Assembly (NCBI GenBank): GCA_910588195.1 | Contig: CAJUPN010000002.1 | Coordinates: 62,001 to 126,000 of the forward strand | Length of the DNA: 64,000 nt | Origin: an uncultured Bacilli bacterium | GTDB lineage: Bacteria > Bacillota_I > Bacilli_A > RF39 > UBA660 | Direction of reading: 5' to 3' | In this document: positions 8,177 to 16,620 of the stretch, one piece after another | How the letters are laid out: each line of letters starts with the position of its first letter | Numbering within the stretch: position 1 is the stretch's first letter | Translations under genes and position numbers: made by a program | The notes under the pieces: generated by a model | The model's database searches: none | What the model was told of the DNA's origin: nothing | Seen by the model: the letters and a program-made list of their open reading frames with translations, nothing else

Positions 8177-9205
8177 ATGCGTACAGATGAATTTGATTAT
8201 TACTTACCAGAAGAATTAATAGCTCAAACCCCATTAGAAAACAGGTCTTCATCAAGATTACTTGTATTACATAAAAAAACTGGACAAATCGAGCATCGAA
8301 AATTTTCTGATATTATAAATTATTTAAGTAAAGGAGATGCTCTAGTAATAAATGATACAAAAGTAATTCCAGCGAGATTAATAGGGGAAAAGGAAGATAC
8401 TGGAGCAGTAATTGAGTTACTTTTATTAAAAAATATAAATGGCGATGTTTGGGAATGTCTCGCTAAACCACAAAAAAGATTGCATATTGATACAATCATT
8501 TCTTTTGGTAAAGGAAAATTAAAAGCCAAAGTCAAGGAAGTTTTGGCTGATGGCATAACTCGTGTGGAACTAATTTATACAGGTATTTTAATGGAAGTCT
8601 TAGAAAGTTTAGGAACAATGCCACTTCCACCATATATTCATCAAAAACTAAAAGATCAAGATAGATACCAAACTGTTTACGCCGAAATTTACGGTTCATC
8701 TGCTGCTCCAACTGCTGGTTTGCATTTTACAGAAGAACTATTAAAGGAGATAAAAGATAAAGGAATTGAAGTTGTCCATGTTACATTGCATGTTGGACTT
8801 GGTACTTTTAGACCTGTTCAAGTAGATAATATTTTAGAGCATAAAATGCACAAAGAAAGTTATATCTTAGATGAAAAAACAACCGAAGTTTTAAATCATA
8901 TTCAAAAAAATGGAGGTAAAATTTTTGCGGTTGGAACAACTTCTACAAGAGTACTTGAGTCGAATAGACAAAAATATAAAGAGTTTACTCCAGAAGTTAA
9001 TGACACAGAAATATTTATCTACCCTGGGTATGAATTTAAAGGAATCAATAATTTGATTACTAACTTTCACTTACCAAAAAGTACGCTTATAATGTTAGTG
9101 TCAGCTTTAGCAGGAAAAGAAAATATCATGAAAGCTTATAAAGAAGCTGTGTCAGAGAAATATCGTTTTTTTTCCTTTGGTGATGCAATGTTAATTATAG
9201 ACTAA
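8177..9205 (+). CDS. queA: S-adenosylmethionine:tRNA ribosyltransferase-isomerase QueA
   Basis: A 342-residue QueA. It transfers and isomerises the ribosyl part of S-adenosylmethionine to 7-aminomethyl-7-deazaguanine in tRNA, giving epoxyqueuosine at the wobble position of His, Asp, Asn and Tyr tRNAs. Recognisable stretches are FDYYLPEELIAQTP, ALVINDTKVIPARL, GSSAAPTAGLHFT, HVTLHVGLGTFRPV and NFHLPKSTLIMLVSA. It is the expected length. It forms an operon with an unknown gene and tgt. GAAGGA lies 11 bases before the ATG. The tRNAs it modifies include those charged by the enzymes encoded at 29.8-35.5 kb. Confidence 0.97.
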   Translation: MRTDEFDYYLPEELIAQTPLENRSSSRLLVLHKKTGQIEHRKFSDIINYLSKGDALVINDTKVIPARLIGEKEDTGAVIELLLLKNINGDVWECLAKPQKRLHIDTIISFGKGKLKAKVKEVLADGITRVELIYTGILMEVLESLGTMPLPPYIHQKLKDQDRYQTVYAEIYGSSAAPTAGLHFTEELLKEIKDKGIEVVHVTLHVGLGTFRPVQVDNILEHKMHKESYILDEKTTEVLNHIQKNGGKIFAVGTTSTRVLESNRQKYKEFTPEVNDTEIFIYPGYEFKGINNLITNFHLPKSTLIMLVSALAGKENIMKAYKEAVSEKYRFFSFGDAMLIID

Positions 9206-9226
9206 TTTATTTAGGGAGGTTTTAAA

Positions 9227-9691
9227 ATGCAATATATAGAAGAAGTAGTAACAAGTAAAAAAGGGGAAAAAGTATTTATAAAAAGATTCTTTGGGAATGT
9301 TGAACAATGTGTTTTATATGATAGAAAAGGACCAATTTCACCAATAGTTAGTAATATTACCTACGATGAGGAACATGGGGTCTTTTTAGTGAGAGACGAA
9401 TACAGAGAAACTTATGAAGATGGAACTTATGGCCTTAATCGAGCTAATGTCTATTTTTATATTGATTTTGCTGGTAATCCTATCGGTATGGGTTACTCTG
9501 ATGCAAGTAATGGTATGTTTAATGTTACAACAAGAGAAGACTATGAAAATTTCCATGATCATTGGTTTTTAGCTTATGGTAATTTTAAAAAAGAACTAGG
9601 TATTTCATATGCCAAACAATTAGCATCACATCGCAAACATTATAATGAATGTGCAAAAAAAATGCTTATACTACATGAAAATAAAAAATAG
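9227..9691 (+). CDS. Conserved-looking hypothetical protein between queA and tgt
   Basis: A 154-residue soluble protein with a strong ribosome binding site (GGGAGG) and a balanced composition, so it is very likely expressed. I do not recognise a family. It has no signal peptide or membrane segment. Notable features are an aromatic-rich middle (VYFYIDFAG, residues about 75-84) and a His/Tyr-rich stretch near ENFHDHWFLAYG. Its place between queA and tgt, 21 bases after the first and 17 before the second, hints at a link to tRNA modification or simply co-expression. No catalytic motif can be assigned. Confidence 0.6.
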   Translation: MQYIEEVVTSKKGEKVFIKRFFGNVEQCVLYDRKGPISPIVSNITYDEEHGVFLVRDEYRETYEDGTYGLNRANVYFYIDFAGNPIGMGYSDASNGMFNVTTREDYENFHDHWFLAYGNFKKELGISYAKQLASHRKHYNECAKKMLILHENKK

Positions 9692-9708
9692 AAAGTTGTT
9701 GATGAATA

Positions 9709-10839
9709 ATGGGGAAAATAAAATATACACTTTTAAAAAAAGAAAAAGATACCAGAGCTCGTTTAGGTACTTTAAAAACTAATTATGGAGAATATACAAC
9801 ACCAATGTTTATGTCTGTTGGTACTCAAGCAACCGTAAAAACTTTAGCACCAGAAGAATTAAAAGCTCTAAATTCTGGAATAATTCTTGCTAACACTTAC
9901 CATTTATGGTTACGTCCTGGTGAGGATATAGTAAATAAAGCTGGTGGTTTGCATAAATTTATGAATTGGGATGGACCAATTTTAACAGATTCTGGCGGAT
10001 TTCAAGTATTTTCTCTTGCTAATCCAAAAGATATATCAGAAGAAGGAGTTCATTTTAAAAACCATTTAAATGGTGATGATTTATTTTTAACACCAGAAAA
10101 AAGTATATCTATACAAAATAAATTAGATAGTGATATCGCAATGAGTTTTGATGAATGTCCACCTGCAAGTGCTAGTCATGAATACATGAAAAATAGCATC
10201 GAAAGAACATTAAGATGGGCTAAAAGAGGAAAAGACGTCCATTCAAATGAAAACCAATCATTGTTTGGTATTATTCAAGGTGGTGCTTATCAAGATTTAA
10301 GAGAATATTCCGCTAAAGAAACTGTAAAAATGGATTTTGATGGCTATAGTATTGGTGGAGTTGCTAATGATCATGAATCTAAAGAAGATATGTATAAAGC
10401 AATAGAATATTCAACTCCATTTATTCCGGATGATAAGGTTCGTTACTTAATGGGAGTTGGTGAACCGATTGATATAATTGAAGGAGTAATAAGAGGAATA
10501 GACATATTTGACTGTGTTTTGCCTACGCGACTTGCTCGTCATGGCCATGCCTTTACAAAAAATGGAAAAATAAATTTAAAAAATGCTAAATATAAAGAAG
10601 ATTTTACACCAGTTGATGATGAATGTGATTGCTATGCTTGCGAGCACTATACAAAAGCTTACATTAAACACTTAATAAATGCTGATGAAACTTTTGGAGC
10701 TAGATTACTATCAATTCATAATATCCGTTTTTTAATTAAATTAACAGAAGATTTGCGAGAAGCTATAAAGAATGATAACATTTTAGAATATAAAGAAGAG
10801 TTTTTAAGGACATATTATGGAAAAGAAGAAAGTAAGTAA
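9709..10839 (+). CDS. tgt: tRNA-guanine transglycosylase (queuine/preQ1 tRNA-ribosyltransferase)
   Basis: A 376-residue Tgt that swaps guanine 34 for preQ1 in GUN-anticodon tRNAs, the step before QueA. The catalytic aspartates are D94 in LTDSGGFQVF and D268 in IFDCVLPTR. The zinc site is C306, C308, C311 and H337, with the usual spacing. RLARHGHAFT is the family signature. The genes for making preQ1 are not in the window. The last 23 bases overlap the start of a pilin-like small gene, which sits where yajC is usually found in other Bacillota. Confidence 0.97.
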   Translation: MGKIKYTLLKKEKDTRARLGTLKTNYGEYTTPMFMSVGTQATVKTLAPEELKALNSGIILANTYHLWLRPGEDIVNKAGGLHKFMNWDGPILTDSGGFQVFSLANPKDISEEGVHFKNHLNGDDLFLTPEKSISIQNKLDSDIAMSFDECPPASASHEYMKNSIERTLRWAKRGKDVHSNENQSLFGIIQGGAYQDLREYSAKETVKMDFDGYSIGGVANDHESKEDMYKAIEYSTPFIPDDKVRYLMGVGEPIDIIEGVIRGIDIFDCVLPTRLARHGHAFTKNGKINLKNAKYKEDFTPVDDECDCYACEHYTKAYIKHLINADETFGARLLSIHNIRFLIKLTEDLREAIKNDNILEYKEEFLRTYYGKEESK

Positions 10840-11152
10840 TTTTACACTAATATCATTTGCAATTATTCTTTCAGTTGGAATAATTATAATGGCGAGTATT
10901 ATAAAAATAAGAGATAAACAAAATAAAAACTTATTATATGCTATGGAAAGTAAAATAGAATATTATGCCAAAAGATGTTATTTAGAAAATAATTGTCAAA
11001 ACGAGATAACATTAAAGGATTTATATGATAAAAACTATTTAACTGTTATTGTTAATCCTGTTACAAAAGAGATTCTTGATGAAAATACTAAAATAAACTA
11101 TTTTAATAATCAAATAGTTATCAGTTGGTCAGAAAGTAATCCTGTCGACTAA
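10817..11152 (+). CDS. Small membrane-anchored protein, possibly pilin-like
   Basis: A 111-residue protein with one N-terminal membrane helix (FTLISFAIILSVGIIIMASI) followed by a soluble part with C-terminal beta-rich character. Two Cys residues sit close together (KRCYLENNC). The pattern of a hydrophobic N-terminus, a short helix and then a segment like LYDKNYLTVIVNPVT recalls the globular part of small pseudopilins, but there is no clear prepilin cleavage motif. It starts inside the tgt 3' end, with AAGGA upstream, so translation is probably coupled. YajC normally occupies this place; this protein does not look like YajC. Confidence 0.6.
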   Translation: MEKKKVSNFTLISFAIILSVGIIIMASIIKIRDKQNKNLLYAMESKIEYYAKRCYLENNCQNEITLKDLYDKNYLTVIVNPVTKEILDENTKINYFNNQIVISWSESNPVD

Positions 11153-11163
11153 AACTTTTATTT

Positions 11164-11220
11164 GTTTAAAACAATGATTAAAACGAAAGATGTTGCAAAG
11201 TGTAATCATTTGTGTTAAAC
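11164..11220 (+). promoter_or_regulatory. Structured leader upstream of rplS (candidate L19 leader)
   Basis: The 159-base gap before rplS holds a two-tier stem: GTTTAA (11164-11169) with TTAAAC (11215-11220), and inside it AATGATTA (11173-11180) with TAATCATT (11203-11210). Ribosomal protein L19 genes of Bacillota often carry an autoregulatory leader, and this fits in place and size. The same bases also allow a weak promoter reading (TTGCAA and TAAACT 17 bases apart), so the role is uncertain. Confidence 0.4.
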
Positions 11221-11311
11221 TAAATATGCTTTTAATGAAGAGCTAAATATAATCCGCTGATAAATTTTATGATTATATGGGTGTTATATACTATAGAAAG
11301 GGAGATTGCTC

Positions 11312-11650
11312 ATGAATTTAGTTGATAAAGTAAATGCTAAATCAGTAAGAAATGATATTCCTGAATTTCGTGTTGGAGATATTGTAAGAGTTGATTACAA
11401 AATCAAAGAAGGTAAAAATGAAAGAATTCAAGCTTTTGAAGGATATGTAGTATCAATAAAAGGTGGTTCAATCAGTAAGACTTTCACTGTAAGAAAGAAA
11501 AGTGGTTCTGTAGCTGTTAAAAGAGTATTCAAAGTGAACTCTCCATTAATTGATAAGGTAACAGTTGTTCGTAAAGGTGTTGCCCGTAGAGCTAAACTTA
11601 ATTTCATTGACAAAATGTCTAAGGAATATAAAAATAAGGAAAGAAATTAA
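11312..11650 (+). CDS. rplS: 50S ribosomal protein L19
   Basis: A 112-residue L19, located at the interface of the two ribosomal subunits. Matching stretches are FRVGDIVRVDYKIKEG, RIQAFEGYVV, FTVRKKSG and VKRVFKVNSPLI. I choose the ATG at 11312, which has AAAGGGAG 7 bases upstream, over an in-frame TTG two codons earlier. It is followed by a terminator and then lepB, as in many Bacillota. Confidence 0.96.
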   Translation: MNLVDKVNAKSVRNDIPEFRVGDIVRVDYKIKEGKNERIQAFEGYVVSIKGGSISKTFTVRKKSGSVAVKRVFKVNSPLIDKVTVVRKGVARRAKLNFIDKMSKEYKNKERN

Positions 11651-11664
11651 TCTTTCTTTTTTTT
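11639..11664 (+). terminator. Intrinsic terminator after rplS
   Basis: A short stem (GAAAGA at 11639-11644 with TCTTTC at 11651-11656) is followed by eight T residues. It overlaps the rplS stop codon. Confidence 0.7.
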
Positions 11665-11731
11665 GTAAAATAATTCTTAAGTATTTTAATTTAAATAGGT
11701 AAATGCTATAATTAAAAATAGGTGATATAAG

Positions 11732-12382
11732 ATGGCTAAAGCAAAAACTGAAAAAAAGACAAAAGAACTAAATGAAGAAACAAAATTTGCAGAGAAAGAT
11801 TTTTTAATGAGTTATATGCCTTTTTTAATTATTATCACATTTGTTATAATAATTAGATGGTTTGTAGCAACTCCTGTAAGAGTAAATGGTTCGAGTATGT
11901 CACCAACTCTAAAAAATGGAGACACGATGCTTTTATATAAATTAACAAAAAAAACTAGAGGTATTAGACGTTTTGATATTGTTGTTATTCAAACTGATAG
12001 CGGAAAATTAATAAAAAGAGTAATTGCTCTCCCTGGAGAGAAAATAAAATATGTAATTGAAAAAGGCGAAAAAGATGAAATGATGGGAGTTCTTTATATT
12101 AATGGTGAAAAAGTAGAAGAAAGTTTCCTTACCGAAGAAACTAAAATAAACACTTGTCGTGAAATTTGGGAAAAAGATTATAATATTTGTAATACAGAAA
12201 AAACATTATTTGAAGGCGAAAGTTATGAAGTAGAAGTACCTAAAAATTCCTATTATGTAATGGGTGATAATCGTTTTAATTCTAAAGACTCCAGAATGAT
12301 CGGCTTTATAGAAGACAAAGGTATATTAGGAACAACAGAAATAATTCTATTTCCATTTAGTAGAACAGGAAAAGCAAAATAA
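11732..12382 (+). CDS. lepB: Type I signal peptidase
   Basis: A 216-residue membrane peptidase that removes signal peptides on the outer face of the membrane. A charged cytoplasmic N-terminus (about 25 residues) leads into one membrane helix (MPFLIIITFVIIIRWFV). The catalytic serine is S55 in GSSMSPTL and the lysine base is K95 in LIKRVIALPGE, and the GDNRFNSKDSR box is intact. One Lys/Ser-type signal peptidase with a single helix is the usual Gram-positive form. It follows rplS and is closed by its own terminator. Three Cys residues near the C-terminal half are not part of the active site. Confidence 0.94.
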   Translation: MAKAKTEKKTKELNEETKFAEKDFLMSYMPFLIIITFVIIIRWFVATPVRVNGSSMSPTLKNGDTMLLYKLTKKTRGIRRFDIVVIQTDSGKLIKRVIALPGEKIKYVIEKGEKDEMMGVLYINGEKVEESFLTEETKINTCREIWEKDYNICNTEKTLFEGESYEVEVPKNSYYVMGDNRFNSKDSRMIGFIEDKGILGTTEIILFPFSRTGKAK

Positions 12383-12410
12383 ACAAACAGCTACAAGGTT
12401 TGTTTTTTTT
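12381..12410 (+). terminator. Intrinsic terminator after lepB
   Basis: AAACAAAC (12381-12388) pairs with GTTTGTTT (12398-12405) and a T run follows. It overlaps the lepB stop codon. Confidence 0.8.
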
Positions 12411-12443
12411 ATGATATAATTATTTTAGTAAAGGAAATAAAAT

Positions 12444-14156
12444 ATGGATAAACCAAAAGATTTTTACAATATAGAATATAAACGTCTTGATTTTAATACA
12501 ACAGAAAAATATTTAAATAGATTAATTGATAATTTAAAGGATTCCAAAGATTTTAATAGTTTTTTAGAAATATTTAAAAAGATAATAGATATTCAAAATG
12601 AAATAGAAGAAATGTTTGACTACGCTGATATAAGAAATATGCGTGATAGTAGTGATGAATTTTATGAAGGAGAAATAGACTATTGGAATTCCTCTAAAAT
12701 AAGATTTGATAATTTGTTCATTCCTTTTTATGAAGAAATATTAAATAGTAAGTATAAAAATCAATTAAGAGATTTTGTTCCAGAGGCTTTTTTCTTAACT
12801 TTAGAGTATACTAAGAAAGTAACTAATAGTAATATAACTGATCTTGAAGTTAGAGAAAAAGAACTTTATAAAAAATATCGAAATTTAATTTCTGGAAAAG
12901 TAGTATATAATGGTGAAGAAATTAATATTTCTAAACTCATTGGTTTATCTAAAAATAATGATCGTAACAAAAGAAAAGAAATAATAGACATTTACAATGC
13001 TTATTTTTATCAAAACAAGAAAGCTTTTGATGAAATATTTATTGAACTAATAAAAATCCGTAAAGAAATTGCTTTACGTCTTGGATTTACGAACTATAGT
13101 GAATATAGCTTATATAAACTTAGAAGATTCGGATATGACTATAAGGATATTCACGCCTTTAGAGATAATATAAAAAAATATATCCCACCTTTAATTAATA
13201 AGCTTCGTAAAACTCAAGAAGATAGATTAAAAATAGAAAAATTGGAATATTATGATACAGTTTTTTTCTCAGACCCACCAAAATCTATTTATGAAGGAGA
13301 GAAACTTTTAGAGGCTATTGGTAGTTCTTTAAAGGAAATTGATACAGACTTATATGATTTTTATATAAACTTTTATAAATCTGGCTATATTGATTTACTT
13401 AATCGAGATAATAAAGTTGGCTTTAATATTACTAATTATTTAAGTAAAAGTGGTTTACCAGTTATTACTGGTAATTTTAAAAATAGTTATAAGGATATTA
13501 CCTCAACATTACATGAGTTAGGTCATGGATTTCAAAAATATAACGCTAGCATAATGGATAAAAATTATATTGTGTCACCACTTTTAAAATATCCCACTAT
13601 GGAAATAGCTGAAATGTTTTCATATGCATTAGAACTAATTGCTTTACCATATCTAAGTAACTTATTTGAAGAAGCAGATTATAATAAATATTGTTTTGAA
13701 GTGATATATGATTTAATAAACTTATTACCATATGTATGTCTAGTTGATGAATTTCAAGAACAAATTTATTTAATGGACGAAATAACAGAAGAAAAAATTC
13801 ACGGAACATGGCTTACTCTTGCTAAAAAGTATAATCTTGAATATCAAAATACAGGAAATAAAAATTTAGAGGAAGGTTGTTTCTTTTTTCGCCAAAGTCA
13901 TATTTTCTTAAATCCTTTTTATTACATAGATTATGGTATTTCACAAATTGGGGCTTTTGTAATTGCTTCATTATGTGAAAGTGATTTAGAAGCATTTAAA
14001 AATATTGCAAGTGTAGCATCATATTATTCTATAAAAGAATTAAGAGATAAGTATAATTTACCAGATCCTTTTGCGGAAGAAAATATTTCAAAATTATCTA
14101 AAAGATTGGAAAAAACTTTAAACAATTATAACAAAGGAGTAGAAGATGAAATTTGA
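12444..14156 (+). CDS. M3-family oligoendopeptidase
   Basis: A 570-residue thimet-type zinc metallopeptidase, similar to the M3B oligoendopeptidases that cut short peptides in the cytoplasm. The zinc motif is HELGH (H357, E358, H361), with a further glutamate in MEIAEMFSYALE about 26-29 residues downstream as third ligand. Helical N-terminal lobe, no signal peptide. A TATAAT box lies about 30 bases before the ATG. The last 11 bases overlap the next gene, an amidohydrolase/acetyltransferase fusion, with AAAGGAG for that gene inside this one, so the two products are probably made together. Peptide or N-blocked amino-acid recycling is a reasonable shared theme but is inference. Confidence 0.9.
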   Translation: MDKPKDFYNIEYKRLDFNTTEKYLNRLIDNLKDSKDFNSFLEIFKKIIDIQNEIEEMFDYADIRNMRDSSDEFYEGEIDYWNSSKIRFDNLFIPFYEEILNSKYKNQLRDFVPEAFFLTLEYTKKVTNSNITDLEVREKELYKKYRNLISGKVVYNGEEINISKLIGLSKNNDRNKRKEIIDIYNAYFYQNKKAFDEIFIELIKIRKEIALRLGFTNYSEYSLYKLRRFGYDYKDIHAFRDNIKKYIPPLINKLRKTQEDRLKIEKLEYYDTVFFSDPPKSIYEGEKLLEAIGSSLKEIDTDLYDFYINFYKSGYIDLLNRDNKVGFNITNYLSKSGLPVITGNFKNSYKDITSTLHELGHGFQKYNASIMDKNYIVSPLLKYPTMEIAEMFSYALELIALPYLSNLFEEADYNKYCFEVIYDLINLLPYVCLVDEFQEQIYLMDEITEEKIHGTWLTLAKKYNLEYQNTGNKNLEEGCFFFRQSHIFLNPFYYIDYGISQIGAFVIASLCESDLEAFKNIASVASYYSIKELRDKYNLPDPFAEENISKLSKRLEKTLNNYNKGVEDEI

Positions 14157-15294
14157 ACAGGAGATAAATAATTTAGAGAGTCAGAATTTTAATGGTGACT
14201 ATATTTTATTAAAAGGTAGTAAACCAATTCTTTTTACAGCACCACATACAATGATTCAAATTAGAGAAAACGGAGATATAAAATTAAATGAGCCTTATAC
14301 TAAAGCATTAGCATTGTATTTCCATAAACATTTTGATACATATGCTTTAATAAAATTAAATGATACTGGACTTGATTCTAACCGAGATAATCATGATGAA
14401 TTTAAAGAAGTTATGTATAAATTAGTAAAAGAAGAAAAAATAAAATTAGTTTTAGATCTTCATGGGGCAAAAAACTCTCATGATTTTGATGTTGAGTTTG
14501 GTACACTTAATAATCTTACTGCTGATTTTTCCACCATTAAAGAATTAGAAGAAGCATTTAAAGAAAATAATATTACAAATATAGAACATAACAATCCATT
14601 TAAAGGAGGAGCAATTACGCAATATCTTTATAACATAAAAGATGTAGATGTAATACAGTTAGAGATAAATGCTAAATTTCGTGATAGACATAATTTAAAT
14701 AAATTATATAGTTTAGTTTGTTCACTAACAAATTTTATAAAACAATATTCTGAATATACAAATTTACGAACTAGTAATAATTTGAGTTTATTCATTCCCA
14801 ATATTGAAGACTATTGGTATCTAAAAAAAATACAAGAAGATCCCAAAACTATGAGTTACAATGCAGGATACGATGTAAATTATTTGGGTTATGACTATGA
14901 TACAGGCTGTATTGAATTAAAAGAGTCATCTTGGGAAGATGAGTTTAATAAGAAAAAAGATAAAGGTATATTCTTAGCTTACATTAAAGATGAAGAACTA
15001 AAAGATTATATCGGTTATGTTACATATCATTACAATGAATTTGAAAAAAGGTATTATTGTGGAGTCTTAATTGAATTTAAATATCGTTCAAGATCATTTG
15101 GTAAAAAAGCTTTATCTTTATTACTAGATTTTGCTAGAAAAAATAATATAAAGACTTTATATAATAGTTTTGAAGAAGATAGAGCAGATGCCATAAAGTT
15201 ATTTACTAATATGGGTTTTTCCATAGTTGGAAGCAAAATAGTAAATAAATTTAATAGTCCAACAAAATCTTTAATAATAAAAATAGATTTATAA
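14146..15294 (+). CDS. N-formylglutamate amidohydrolase-like domain fused to GNAT acetyltransferase
   Basis: A 382-residue two-domain protein. Residues about 15-205 look like the N-formylglutamate amidohydrolase family, zinc hydrolases of N-acylated amino acids: APHT, LDLHGAK, DVEFGT, FKGGAITQYL and VDVIQLEINAKFRDR. Residues about 245-380 look like a GNAT acetyltransferase, with a beta-strand/loop region FLAYIKDEELKDYIGYVTY, a motif A-like stretch RSRSFGKKALSLLLDFAR and the C-terminal DAIKLFTNMGFSIVG. Removing and adding acyl groups in one chain is an attractive idea but not shown. It overlaps the M3 peptidase by 11 bases. I do not know a named protein with this arrangement. Confidence 0.7.
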   Translation: MKFEQEINNLESQNFNGDYILLKGSKPILFTAPHTMIQIRENGDIKLNEPYTKALALYFHKHFDTYALIKLNDTGLDSNRDNHDEFKEVMYKLVKEEKIKLVLDLHGAKNSHDFDVEFGTLNNLTADFSTIKELEEAFKENNITNIEHNNPFKGGAITQYLYNIKDVDVIQLEINAKFRDRHNLNKLYSLVCSLTNFIKQYSEYTNLRTSNNLSLFIPNIEDYWYLKKIQEDPKTMSYNAGYDVNYLGYDYDTGCIELKESSWEDEFNKKKDKGIFLAYIKDEELKDYIGYVTYHYNEFEKRYYCGVLIEFKYRSRSFGKKALSLLLDFARKNNIKTLYNSFEEDRADAIKLFTNMGFSIVGSKIVNKFNSPTKSLIIKIDL

Positions 15295-15307
15295 AGGGAG
15301 TGCTAAC

Positions 15308-15889
15308 ATGAAATTTGATGAACTAATCAAACAAATTAAAAAATGTCGTCACTGTGAATCATCATTTGGATTTATACCAAATCCAATTATTTGGGGACAT
15401 GCTAATTCTAAAATAGTTCAAATAAGTCAAGCACCATCAAAAAGTGTTCATGAGTCAGGGAAACCATTTACTGATGCTTCTGGAAAAACGCTAAGAAATG
15501 ATTGGTATCAAATAACAGAAGAGGACTTTTACAATAATGATAATTTTTATATTAGTGCATTAGCACATTGTTACCCAGGGAAACAGTCTGATGGAAAAAG
15601 TGACAAACAGCCACCCAAATGCTGTTATAAAATGTGGATTCAAAAAGAATTAGAATTAATAAATAATGAAATTTATATCATAATTGGTTCTGCATCAGCT
15701 AAAATATTTTTTCCAGACGAGAAATTTGAAGATTTAATATTTAAAGATAATATATTAAATGGAAAAAAGGCAATAGTCTTACCCCATCCATCACCATTAA
15801 ATAGAAGATGGATAAAAAGTCATCCCGAATTTTTAAATAAACGAATAAAAGAAGTACGAAAAACTATTTATAATTTGATTTATAAATAA
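15308..15889 (+). CDS. Uracil-DNA glycosylase-family protein
   Basis: A 193-residue protein of the uracil-DNA glycosylase superfamily. Family features are the opening Cys pair (CRHC), VQISQAPSKSVHESGKPFTD with the usual GKPF block, SGKTLRNDW, ISALAHCYPGK, and near the end LPHPSPLNRRW, the HPSP-type motif that reads the flipped base. It lacks the four-Cys cluster spacing needed for a confident family 4 call, having CxxC near the N-terminus and CC at residues about 105-106. It likely excises damaged bases, but substrate range is unknown. GGGAG precedes its ATG by 7 bases. Neighbours are not DNA-repair genes. Confidence 0.8.
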   Translation: MKFDELIKQIKKCRHCESSFGFIPNPIIWGHANSKIVQISQAPSKSVHESGKPFTDASGKTLRNDWYQITEEDFYNNDNFYISALAHCYPGKQSDGKSDKQPPKCCYKMWIQKELELINNEIYIIIGSASAKIFFPDEKFEDLIFKDNILNGKKAIVLPHPSPLNRRWIKSHPEFLNKRIKEVRKTIYNLIYK

Positions 15890-15911
15890 CGTTAAAAGAG
15901 GAATGAAAACA

Positions 15912-16490
15912 ATGAAGGAAATAGTATACCACGGTAGTCAAAATGGAGATATTAAAGAGCTTACAGCTAGAATGAGTACCCACCAAAAACTTTGTATATA
16001 CGCAACATCTTATCAAGTGGTTGCCTTAATTAACTCCGCCCCTAAAGGACATCGAGATTTGGATATCTTAGTATCTTCAGTTGATGGTATGATTGAATTA
16101 GTAGAAAGAAGATCTGGGGTATTTAAAAATTTATTTAACAACAAAGGATATATTTACGAACTGAATGGAAAAACTTTTTCCCATTATGATTATCTTTGGA
16201 GTAAAGAAGTTATATCATTCGAAAAAGCCATTAAGCCACTAAATAAAATAACTATAGATAATATATTAGTAGAACTAGAAAAAGAAGAAAAGCAGGGGAA
16301 TATAAAAATATATCGTTATCCAAATAGACCTAAAAATATACCTTTAGACAATTCAGACTTAATTGAAAAGTATATAAAATATGAAGAGAGTGGTTTAACT
16401 GGTGCAATTTCTGAATTAATTGCGGTTTATCCTGAATTTAAAGAAAGAGTTAGCAAAATTTTAGAAGAAAAGAAAAGTTCAAAAAAATAA
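15912..16490 (+). CDS. Hypothetical protein with YHGS opening, possibly ADP-ribosyltransferase-like fold
   Basis: A 192-residue soluble protein. I use the second ATG (15912) because AAGAGGA lies 9 bases before it but touches the first ATG at 15903. Near the N-terminus it has VYHGSQ, then RMSTHQKLCIYAT and later YIYELNG and LWSKEV. This His-Gly-Ser plus Tyr-Ala-Thr arrangement recalls small proteins with ADP-ribosyltransferase-like folds, but I cannot identify the third catalytic residue and give this only as a possibility. The C-terminus is lysine rich. It follows the glycosylase-family gene by 22 bases and may share its transcript. Confidence 0.5.
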   Translation: MKEIVYHGSQNGDIKELTARMSTHQKLCIYATSYQVVALINSAPKGHRDLDILVSSVDGMIELVERRSGVFKNLFNNKGYIYELNGKTFSHYDYLWSKEVISFEKAIKPLNKITIDNILVELEKEEKQGNIKIYRYPNRPKNIPLDNSDLIEKYIKYEESGLTGAISELIAVYPEFKERVSKILEEKKSSKK

Positions 16491-16521
16491 AGTATAATAA
16501 AAAATAATATTCTAATATTTA

Positions 16522-16550
16522 TTGACTACAGATAACATAAATGTTATATT
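16522..16550 (+). promoter_or_regulatory. Sigma-A type promoter for ABC exporter operon
   Basis: TTGACT and TATATT are separated by exactly 17 bases, and TG stands one base before the -10 box. Transcription should begin near 16557, giving a leader of about 64 bases. Confidence 0.75.
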
Positions 16551-16582
16551 GTGAACAGAATAAGTGCAAGTTATAAATCTAA

Positions 16583-16607
16583 AAAAAGGGAATCCTTTTT
16601 CTTTTTT
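16583..16607 (+). terminator. Terminator-like hairpin in the leader of the ABC exporter operon
   Basis: A 7-bp stem (AAAAAGG with CCTTTTT) and 4-base loop followed by CTTTTTT lies between the promoter and the first ATG at 16621. It is weak, but its position would allow attenuation of the operon. Confidence 0.35.
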
Positions 16608-16620
16608 GTAGGAGTTTTAT

